The notes under the pieces were generated by a model that worked only from the letters and a program-made list of their open reading frames with translations, had not been told where the DNA came from and did not search any database. From NCBI GenBank assembly GCA_014058105.1, contig JACGCM010000006.1:1-64000 (forward strand): a stretch of 64,000 bases of DNA, in the 5' to 3' direction. This stretch comes from Kingdonia uniflora (lineage: Eukaryota > Streptophyta > Magnoliopsida > Ranunculales > Circaeasteraceae). Below are positions 55,689 through 64,000 of this stretch, piece by piece (positions within the stretch are counted from its first letter, which is position 1; every line of letters starts with the position of its first letter). Made by a program: the position numbers and the translations under genes.

Positions 55689-58170
55689 GTATTGCTGTCT
55701 ACTTGAACTTTATGCATTTTAATTAACTTTAGAGAACTTTGATTATTTGCAAAAGAAAATATACATCTTAGATTTTATTGTTTAATTAATCAGCAATTCC
55801 AATAGTATAGTGTATTACTAAAATACAAATATAACATTTTATTTGTCACGAGAGAATGCAATAAGTTTTTCTTTGCTTCATTGTAATTTTTTATTTCTTT
55901 GCAAAAGCTGATATCTATTTGCGTTGAACTTAGGACACGAGGAATAACGAAAAAGAAAAGGATAGAACTTTATTCTTAAAATCTAGGAGTTTTTAAGTGG
56001 TTAATGCAAAAAATAATATATAAATTAACTAGTTAAGTACATATGCTATCAACCATTGATCAAAGTTTCCACTCAAAAAAATTAAATAAATATTCAATTT
56101 ACTTTAAAATCGATATTCTATATGTATATAAACATCAAAAAAGAGACATCCAGTAAGATGTGTTATCAGATGCATAATACTGGTGGCTACAGTCTTGGTG
56201 GGGTTTTGGATGGCTATGATACTTGTTGCATGCAAAAGACAACAAAAGCCCTAAATCAGAATCTTTCTGAAGTATAAATGCTACTGGGAGTGAAAAGGAA
56301 GTTAGCCTACTGGTCCGTTTGTATTTAAAGCCTTTATTGTTTTACCGCCAATGGTGTATGATATATTATCTGAAGGATGGGTGACCTACAAGTAATATGA
56401 AAGGTTTTCCTCTGATATATCACACCTTACCAGCTTGCAACAGGTACTTAAAATGGAATGGGTAAAATGTACTTAAGAAAATGGAGGGAAAAAAAGGAAG
56501 TGGGGTAACTTAAGCTTAAAGTGTGCAACCTCCACCAAGAGTTATGTCCATTTTGCATATATGATGATTTATATCATGATCGCAGAGTGTAGAGAAGTCA
56601 AAAAATAGATGGTCTAAGATTGGACAAGAAATACCAATCTAATAAAAGCCAAAATATTACATTAGTGTAAACATAAGCACAGGCTGAATCATATATTAAG
56701 GGAGGAGGGGGCTCTCTTTTTATTTGTCTAAACTTTTACATTTGCTATTTGTTGATGACTGGAGTATTCAGTTGTATGATTTCTGCTATCAAAAACCTGA
56801 AATTCATTTTATCAGCTACAGTAGATATGTGCAGCTAGTGCCCTATCCTACTAGTATGCCAGCTTTATGATTTATTAAGGAGCTTTGATAGTCTACTTTT
56901 TATGACAGGGGTCTCTGCTTTGTAATGATGTGCTCAGGACATAGTTGGCTTGCTTGAAGCGGTGGAAAAAGCAGTTGCAACAAGCGAGGTATGTTATTTT
57001 GAATTTATTTTTTCTACTTACGGGTTATTCTTTCTGATAAGTCATGTGGTCGTCACAATACCCACGTAGGCGGTTTACCTCTCCAACTTACATGACCATT
57101 CTCTCTATTTTAGTTATTTCTAAGTAGTTTATTTGATTTGCAATATAATTAGGAGAAGTCTTTAAATTAGAGTCTAGCTAAGATTTCCATTTGTATTAGG
57201 TCTCTTCTCCTATATAAAAGATGGCCTAAACTTAATTTATTTCTTACGTTGGTTTGAGTGAGAGAGAAAGGCTTAGCCTTAGAGAGATATGTAGAGTTTG
57301 GGGTAAATCTCATAAACCTTAGGTATTAACTTTTATTTTATTCAATTGAGAGATCTTAGTTTTAATTGAGATTAATTTAGCTTCTGCAAACCTAGTTTTT
57401 AATACTTTTTGTCTCATGCACAACTTTTGAAATGCGTTTTTTATTTTCCAAATGTTTTTCTTCATATTGATTAACCTCTGAAGCTTACCGGGACTATGTC
57501 TACATTGCAGAATTCTTTCACAATTTTCCATGGTCTAGAAAATGTCCTTTAGCTTAAAAATAGTATTCTTTGCGGGACAGTTATTTAGCCGTAAGGCGGT
57601 TGTTATGGCTGCCTCATCTAATGACAAAAGGTCCTTAAATAAATCAGAAGAATACATCAAATCTAGAAAAGTATGAAACATCATACAATGTAAATGTTAT
57701 GACTTAGATACGCGTAAAACTTGTTGAAGCAACTGTCGTGTCCTTGGGAATAAGCTCAGTGGATAATCCACATTTGGCAGTACAAAATAGTGTTTAGAAC
57801 ATGTCTAATGTGTAAATCAGTCCTTAAATAACAAATTAATTAATACTAGTAGGAAATAATGGAAGTTAAGTCTGTGAATCATTATTATATGAGTTGTATG
57901 GAAGAGTTTCTCGAGTAGATACTAGGGATCACTAGTATAAACACATCAAATTTCTATGAGAATAGGTTTCTATTTGATAAAATCATCCATTTACAGTCCT
58001 TTTCGCTTACATGACAATAAGTGATCATTTTGGTATAAGAACATAGACAACTGGCAGGAAAAAAAACATGTGGAGATTTGTGAATTTTGAACTAAAAACC
58101 CTACTGCTTTAATTATTTTAATTAATATTTTCCATCATTCTGTTAAGTACCTTTCTTCTAATGCTTGTGC
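55689..58170. other. Spacer with possible solo LTR and an unrecognised exon
   Basis: This is mostly AT-rich and without clear genes. An LTR-like block lies about 57,130-57,340 with CCTATATAAAAGATGG near 57,210 followed by GAGAGAGAAAGG, but edges and target duplication could not be fixed. An exon-like piece is at 56,938-56,988. Confidence 0.4.
56938..56988 (+). other. Exon-like piece of unknown origin
   Basis: Between an AG and a GTATGT donor, 51 bases encode DIVGLLEAVEKAVATSE. Codon use and borders look exonic, but I do not recognise a family and the length is too short for certainty. Confidence 0.2.
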
Positions 58171-58263
58171 AAAGGTATCGTGGAGTTTACCTAGGTCATG
58201 ATATCGCTATTAAAATTCTTAAATTTGAGCACGTTAATGAGGCATCAGAGGAAGAGGACATGA
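58171..58263 (+). pseudogene. Protein kinase N-lobe fragment
   Basis: The frame reads YRGVYLGHDIAIKILKFEHV and NEASEEE. This resembles the ATP-binding lobe of plant STY/Raf-like kinases, with the catalytic lysine in AIKIL. The glycine-rich loop is only partly present and the rest of the domain is absent. Within about 20 bases it runs into P450 sequence, so it is one half of a chimeric piece. The best-fitting group is inferred from memory of the family. Confidence 0.6.
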
Positions 58264-58282
58264 AGGTGTTATAGCAACTAGG

Positions 58283-58628
58283 GATGGAAATGAGTGCTAG
58301 ATCTAAGAAGTTCATGGCTTTTGGTGGGGGTTCAAGATATTGTACAGGAGCAGGCTTTGCAAAGCTGCAGATGACCGTATTTTTTCATTGCTTGGTCACA
58401 AAGTGCAGGTACTACTAGTAGTACAATGAGTGAAAGATACACAATATCATCTTTTATTACAGGTATGAGGACATGAAGATATAACTAAAGTAATCAATAT
58501 ATGTAATTTTCAAGTGGATGATATTGAAGGAAGGGGATATAGTCAGAAGGCCTGGTTTAATTCCCCCCTATGGCATTCATATCCAACTCACTGAAAAAGA
58601 AGGAAATAAAAGCAAAACAATGGTCTAA
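58283..58628 (+). pseudogene. Cytochrome P450 C-terminal fragment (CYP85-clan type)
   Basis: P450s are haem monooxygenases anchored in the ER. Exon one (about 58,283-58,408) reads MEMSARSKKFMAFGGGSRYC and TGAGFAKLQMTVFFHCLVTK. FGGGSRYCTG is the haem-binding loop with the cysteine ligand kept. A GTACTA donor follows. Exon two (58,515-58,628) reads ILKEGDIVRRPGLIPPYGIH and IQLTEKEGNK to a stop, the usual P450 end. The split codon does not join in frame, so splicing or frame is damaged. The sequence is closest to CYP85-clan members such as CYP87. Everything before the haem loop is missing. Confidence 0.85.
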
Positions 58629-59409
58629 TTAAGATTTTGGGCACCCCTCCATCTGAGTCCTTTTGCCAATGTACAGTTTTTGAGAATGATGTATATATGT
58701 TATAATGCTTTTTACTATTCTAAAGTAATATTTAATGTAACCTCTGTACTGGAGAAATGTTAAAACGAAATGGTTGCCCATACAAGTTGAAAGGATTGGT
58801 AGAACTTGTAGCAAAAGAAGGAAATATATGTTTTGCATTCCATTTTGTCTGATCAATGATCACGATACCTCTTTGATCTCATCCCTATGAATCCATAAAC
58901 TAAAATTAGTAGAGTTTCTCATACTTTAAGAGGATGATGGTTCGAATCCATTTGGATTCACTTGCGTGACTCAGTTTTAACATTGCCTTCCTTAATAATG
59001 ATAAACATTTATTTCAGGAGCCATATGCTACTCCATAGTTCACCTCCATCTAGGATTTGTCCATATTTTGTTATTCAAATTGTGCATGTATGCCAGTGTT
59101 ACAGTAGTTGAGAGCTTGATGATGGTAATAGCTGGAATTTAGGTAATGTTAAACATCACCTCTTTATAAGACCATATTTCTATTGTTGATGTACAGGTCG
59201 TGTCTATGCAACACAAGTTGTAGTTGTAATATTGCATATGTAATATGATTTGGCAAGCTTTTATTTTCACTTCATGATTGTGCAACTACTAAGTTGTTTG
59301 TAACTCTAAGGTTACGAGGCTTTTAGTCCTTCCAACTCTAGATATTGTATATTACATTACAACCTTCTAATTCCTTCCACCAAGTTTAGAGGTCATTTGA
59401 CAACCCAGT

Positions 59410-59722
59410 ATAGTATACAAAGCTTTGAACCCTCTTCATGTCTTGCAAACCCTTTATGTGTATTATTTGCTTACATGTTCAATCATATATGTCTTAGTAT
59501 ATGATTTGGTTCATAGTCAAACTGATTTGGGGTTAAGGAAAAATTATGTTGTAAGTCTGAGTGTAGGTCTATAATATAATTTTTTTTAATCTTTTTATCT
59601 TAAATTGCTTTGTTGAAAAACCATGTTGCACTGTCATTATAATTTCCATCTCTCTCATAAGGTATAAATCAAATTTTCAATTACTGATTCTATGCACCAT
59701 TAATGTATAATTAGTAATTGAG
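59410..59722. repeat. Direct repeat, copy 2 (~313 bp)
   Basis: It is the partner of 54,241-54,545 in the same orientation. UPF1, kinase and P450 fragments lie between the two copies. Confidence 0.8.
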
Positions 59723-59734
59723 CATAACGGTCTA

Positions 59735-59754
59735 GCATGCGCGTTAGCGCGTGC
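59735..59754. other. GC-rich hairpin
   Basis: GCATGCGC, loop GTTA, GCGCGTGC form an 8-bp stem with one G-T pair in an AT-rich setting. It resembles a Helitron 3' hairpin, but no CTRR follows at the usual distance on either strand. Confidence 0.4.
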
Positions 59755-59797
59755 CTTAGTTCTTGTAAAACCTATCTAAATGCATCCCTTATATATA

Positions 59798-59822
59798 CTA
59801 GTACTACCCGTGGCTCGCCACG
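59798..59822 (-). terminator. Helitron 3' end: hairpin plus CTAG
   Basis: It has a perfect 6-bp stem with a 2-base loop, a short spacer, and CTAG at the edge. The hairpin acts as the stop signal for rolling-circle replication in this transposon class. Confidence 0.75.
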
Positions 59823-61097
59823 ACGATTACGTCATGGATGATAGTCTTAACAAAATAATTAAACAAAATAAGTTCTTTAATTCATAATGTTTGGGGCAAA
59901 CTTAACTTTCATGCTACCCTTGACCAAGTCACGGATGATAGTCTTAACAACTCTGCATGCCTTCGGCACTAACTACTAAGTTCTTGTGGTTGATGGATAA
60001 CGTTCTTTTTCATCACAATATAATTTTTAGATAAAATGTGCCTTCAGCATTACAACCCATCAAAATAGTCTAGTATAGTCTATCCCTGGATAATATTGCA
60101 ACAACTATGACACCCATGAATTTATCTTAAGCATCAAAGCTTCCTACAAATGTTTAGAGGTGCAACTATTACAGTGTTATGAAACACATAACATTCTCCT
60201 GATATTGGGGAAAAAAAAGGTGTACCAGTCACATAAAATAGATATTTTACTTTGTCCCAAAGTACAACAATAATAAATATACCTAATTGATCACGATTGT
60301 CAAAGATGAGCAAAAATGCATCGGTAAATTATCTTATTCCAACAATTATTTGTCATATTACATAGTTTTATTATTGCCACTAAAACTTTAAAGTTATCTA
60401 AAGACCGACACAAATTAGATTGCCCATTTTGCCCCACTCATTATATCCCAGCTATGATAGCAAGAACTTCGTCAAGAGGCATCACTACTTTTTACGACAA
60501 TTTCGATATTGAGTGGTCTGGTCTACAAAACCAAAAAGGAGAAAACAATGAAAATTAAGAATTAATCTATCATCTTAACCGTGAAAAGAAACAGATCTGG
60601 GGTATCTTGATTTTTACTAACTCTTGGTTCGTCAACCCAAAATAAAAGGAAGTTTATTTCAGACTACCACTATCAAGGCCTATGTTTGTTAGTGGAGTGA
60701 GATGCCAGACTACCACTATCAAGGCCTCTTGGATATGTTGCTTTTGAGGGTTGCATAATATGCACAAAAGTATGTCCATAAGTTTGTGGACGCCCCTCCA
60801 GCTATACTTATATATGTTCTGAAGTATTGACATCTTTCAGCTGATGTTAACTTCTCATTTTAGACATTTAAAGACTCGTCACTTAAAGTTTTACATAAGT
60901 TTGTAAGATTGTATATCAGGCATTAACCTTGACATATGTTATCCATAAAAAAGTATTGAAGTAATACATCAAGCAGTCATCCAAATAAGATATATGTCAA
61001 TATAGTGTATATGTTCGTTGGCAAAGATTTCAATAATTTTGAAATTAGCATGATACATCTGAAATAATTTGATGTCTCGGATGGAAAATAATAGTAC
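59823..61097. other. Helitron 3' non-coding region
   Basis: There is no recognisable gene. A short block AGACTACCACTATCAAGGCCT occurs twice, near 60,661 and 60,702. Otherwise it is AT-rich. Confidence 0.5.
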
Positions 61098-61477
61098 CTC
61101 ATCAAGTATATAAAGTGGGGCTGGTTTGAAGAGAAGCAATGCCAAAATAAGAAAAAGTGCAAGAAGAGATCGTTGCCCTCCACTAAGTTCCGACAGCGGC
61201 TATTTCCAGACACTACCAAATGCAACTCGAACTTCAAGACCATCCAAGAAAGTACATCCTTCATGAGGCTCTAGTTTTTCCATCGTTCCTGGCAATAATG
61301 TAGAAAAGATGGATCCAAAATCATTGCACAAAAAACAAATGAAATATAACCAATAAGTATTTGAGGATTAGCAAATGATACCTAGAACTTTAAATTTAAA
61401 ATACTCACGTGTTAACCTTAACCCATGTAACTTTTAGAGTCTCATTCTTCTTCTCATCAAGTTCTTCAATCACCATT
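61098..61477 (-). pseudogene. SMC2: SMC2 (condensin subunit) fragment captured in the Helitron
   Basis: SMC2 is an ATPase core subunit of condensin. Exon one (61,409-61,477) reads VIEELDEKKNETLKVTWVKV. Exon two (61,098 to about 61,316) reads [39 protein letters not shown], a TAG in place of CAG, then [19 protein letters not shown] and [14 protein letters not shown] at a GTACTA donor. LSGGQRSL is the ABC signature and LYILDE the Walker B of SMC heads. The acceptor AG of exon two is mutated to AA. The final exon and the rest of the ~1,170-residue protein are absent. It has the same strand as the Helitron. Confidence 0.9.
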
Positions 61478-62561
61478 CTGTGCAAGGTATTTGTATGATA
61501 AGCAGCAAAAAAGTTTGATAAGAATCATAAGATCGATAATGGAATAAGTGCAGTCTTGTCTATACGAAAAACACCATTATGTAATGTAATATAGATTTTG
61601 CGAAAAAAAAACTCAATAAAATCTAAGATTATATACCAAAGAAAAAGAGACACCATAGATATTAAGATGCTAACCTTGTTTAAGGCTGCAAAACAAAGGG
61701 TAACACCAAACTTCTCTATATAAATGACTTTTTCTTGTATGAGTTAGAGCATCCAACCATAAAGAGATAAAACACAGTTCTCTTCTGCCAGAAGCCACCT
61801 GTTCCCCCTCTCCTTTAACTTCCACTTCCTTAAAGCTAAAGATTCCAATTTATATACTCAGTTCTCATAATTTAACCAAAATCAATGACATGGAGACATG
61901 GTACTCTTACAATGGATATTCAAGTACCTTGATTATACCTCAAAGCAACCCCAAACAAACCAAGTACCACCAAAAGAGTTCAAGCAAAAAAAAAAGCAAT
62001 ATAAGAGATAATCCCCTTTACAACTAATTCAATCATATCGCCAATTCAAAATCAAAAGTAACATAAGAGGATCTAAAAGCCATTTTGGTTTGGATCCTCT
62101 ATCAAAATTAAAGTAAACATAACGCCTACTAAGTTCAACATATCAAGCAAATAAGCCTTTATGGCATTATTCTTAGCATATGGTATTATTTGATTACTCA
62201 TCACTTTTGAAGACAACTTTTATCCACTCCGGTTGATACTCAAGCAAACAATACGTCCTGATATCCAATTTAAAGCAGCTCCCAGGCCTACTATTCCTGT
62301 GGTAAAGCTCGACCCATTTCTATTGAATTCACAAATTTTGTAATGAGAACCTATGAGATGAACTGAAGAAATTGATTCAATATTTTGGGCGGAAGTTTCT
62401 TACCGATTCGATATTCATCATCTGTTTCAACTGAGTCAATTTTTTCTCAACCTTGAACAAATCACGAAGAACCTAGAGCAAGTAATATATTTCAATTAGC
62501 ATCATGTAACTATACGCTAAAAATAAGATTTATCAAAGTGGTTTAGAGATACATACTTGAA
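61478..62561. other. Helitron internal region between SMC2 piece and helicase
   Basis: It is mostly AT-rich. A possible exon at 62,403-62,480 (- strand) encodes VLRDLFKVEKKLTQLKQMMN, coiled-coil-like, before a GTAAGAAAC donor. It could be another captured exon, but I cannot assign it to SMC2. Nothing else was recognised. Confidence 0.4.
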
Positions 62562-64000
62562 TTACAATAAGACTTCAGGGTAAACAATATTTCTTGTACA
62601 ACGCGAAGCATTTGGAGGCAATAGTGTGGTAATTTTGTTTGTAGAAGTGCATCTTGACAACGTAACATACAATTGTCCATGAGAGAATACTTATGGACAG
62701 AAATCTACCCCTACATACTTGACTGACTGTCCTTATGATTTGTTAATTGTCATTGCGAATGCTAATCGGACTAGGAATTATCGTCGCATCATTTCAAAAG
62801 GCATTTCAGTTGTTGAAGGTGTTAATGAAATCCTTGGAATAAAGACCAAATTCCTAACATGTTCACCAGTCAAGATTTTAGCCTCAATAATGCGCGTTGC
62901 ACATCGAACTACCATTAAGCGAGTTCCATTGTAGAGTCCATCTTTTGGAGCAAGATTTCTAAGTAACATAATTGGACATCCAACTTTTAGTTTTAATTTG
63001 AATGGTGGCAGTCTAGGAGGATCAAGGTTGTTCAAGTACTCACTTGGATAATGATTATTATAAGTATGATCAACGGACTCATGTTCCTCAATTTTATCTA
63101 CTGCTAAATAAACTATTGGTTCTCCCAGAAACATGTTTAAAGCGTCATCATTGATTACGCTCACATAATCGTTTCTCGCAGACAAAATTGTTCTCTCAGA
63201 TAGAAAGCATTGTTCGCTTTCGCAAGAAATATTAAGTTTGGGTAGACATAAAGTATTAGGTATTGAACAGTTTCACAATTATGAATTGTTGATGGCAATT
63301 GAACAGTTTCTAAAGGGTTGCTTTCAATCTATGCATTTTAGAACATAAGAATGTAGATGTTAGTATTAGACTTGTGGGCAAAATAAAAAGTGAAAAATTG
63401 TTTGTACTGAATTACAGAAATTATTACCTCCATGAAAAAATTAGCGAATTGTGCATTAGTTGGCGTAGAATAATCCAGACGCATATTTTCAAACAACGTT
63501 AATACACGAACGCGCCCCCATAACGATGATCGTCTCAATGATGAGACAACAATTTGTTCTCGGGCCTCTTTTGGTACAACAGGCAGTATTTGACAAAAAT
63601 CCCTACCAAGCACAACTGTAATCCCACCAAATGGTCAATTATCGCTCCTCATATCTCGTAATGTACGTTTGACTGCCTCTACACAGTGTTTGTGCTATAT
63701 TGGAACCTCATCCCATATAATAAGTTTTGTTTCTTTAAACAACTCTGCTTGAATAGATTGCTTACTAAAACCACATTTCAAATTCTCCAATAGATTTATT
63801 GGTATCTTGAATCTGGATTGTGCAGTTCTACCTCCATCAAGTAGCAACGATGCAATACCTGAACTAGCTACCATAATATCAATATCCCCCTCTTTTCGGT
63901 AAGTAACGGCAATAGCATTGTAAACAAAAGTCATACCAGTACGAGCTGGTCCATTCAAGAAGAAATGACCTCCGTGGTTGTTAGCCACAGAATCCACAAC
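62562..64000 (-). pseudogene. PIF1-like helicase of the Helitron, partial
   Basis: This is the C-terminal helicase of a RepHel protein. From the window edge downward: Walker A reads GPARTGMTF instead of GPGGTGKTF, so the ATP-binding lysine is lost. Next come [20 protein letters not shown], Walker B LIIWDE, a TAG stop, [21 protein letters not shown], an intron-like gap (63,338-63,430), and [50 protein letters not shown] and [12 protein letters not shown] follow, ending at 62,562. At least four stops, three of them Q-to-stop, make it dead. The Rep domain is outside the window. Confidence 0.9.

Larger units (their letters stand above)
58629..59797. other. Spacer between P450 fragment and Helitron
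   Basis: There is no ORF of note. It contains the second copy of the 305-bp repeat and a GC-rich hairpin at 59,735-59,754. Nothing else was recognised. Confidence 0.5.
59798..64000 (-). mobile_element. Helitron, 3' part
   Basis: On the - strand the element ends in a hairpin (CGTGGC-GA-GCCACG, 59,809-59,822), seven bases of spacer, and CTAG (59,798-59,801) followed by T. This is the structure expected of a Helitron 3' end inserted between A and T. Upstream on the same strand lie a PIF1-like helicase (62,562-64,000) and a captured SMC2 piece. The Rep nuclease part and the 5' TC end would be beyond the window. The helicase is broken, so the copy is not autonomous. Confidence 0.75.

Noticed and set aside
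57130..57540. Solo LTR with TATA box
   Set aside because: A promoter-like CCTATATAAAAG is present, but I could not find edges or a target duplication, so it is only mentioned in the spacer entry.
59735..59759. Second Helitron end on the + strand
   Set aside because: The hairpin is good, but it is followed by CTTAG and not CTRR at the usual distance. Kept only as a hairpin.

Overview
The window is nuclear DNA of a flowering plant, most likely a eudicot. The evidence is plant-type Tat, Athila and Copia LTR elements, a plant L1-type LINE, a Helitron with a PIF1-like helicase, and spliced fragments of plant genes (fatty acyl-CoA reductase, serpin, UPF1, cytochrome P450, PDH E1-alpha, SMC2). An asterid or Solanaceae-like source is only a guess. 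No intact host gene, rRNA, tRNA or CRISPR array was seen. Nearly every coding stretch is broken by stops or frameshifts, so this is old, repeat-rich heterochromatin-like sequence.

Region 1 to 32,965 is one nest of retrotransposons. A Ty3/gypsy Tat-type element (element A, + strand) begins with the end of its 5' LTR at 1-195 and ends with its 3' LTR at 32,459-32,965. It is split by an Athila element whose 5-bp target duplication AAGTC sits at 9,594-9,598 and 30,044-30,048. Between those flanks lie a 90-bp Athila LTR stub (9,599-9,688), most of a second Tat element in the opposite direction (element B, - strand, 9,689-19,777), and a two-LTR Athila (19,778-30,043). The left LTR of that Athila has no matching target duplication. 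Both Tat elements carry an antisense block of three genes: two small ORFs and one multi-exon coiled-coil gene, each preceded by a TATA-like box. A solo LTR (5,217-5,681) splits the integrase of element A.

Region 33,250 to about 40,900 is a decayed L1-type LINE (- strand). Its ORF1 is interrupted by a compact non-autonomous LTR element (37,853-39,508) with a tRNA-iMet primer site and an orphan ORF.

Region 41,317 to 58,628 holds fragments of unrelated host genes, all on the + strand: PDH E1-alpha, fatty acyl-CoA reductase, serpin, UPF1 helicase, and a protein kinase joined to a P450 end. A tandem array of truncated Copia units (LTR, gag, start of protease) at 41,806-49,598 sits in an intron of the PDH fragment.

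Region 59,798 to 64,000 is the 3' part of a Helitron (- strand). It has a hairpin-CTAG end, a captured SMC2 piece and a degenerate PIF1-like helicase that runs out of the window.
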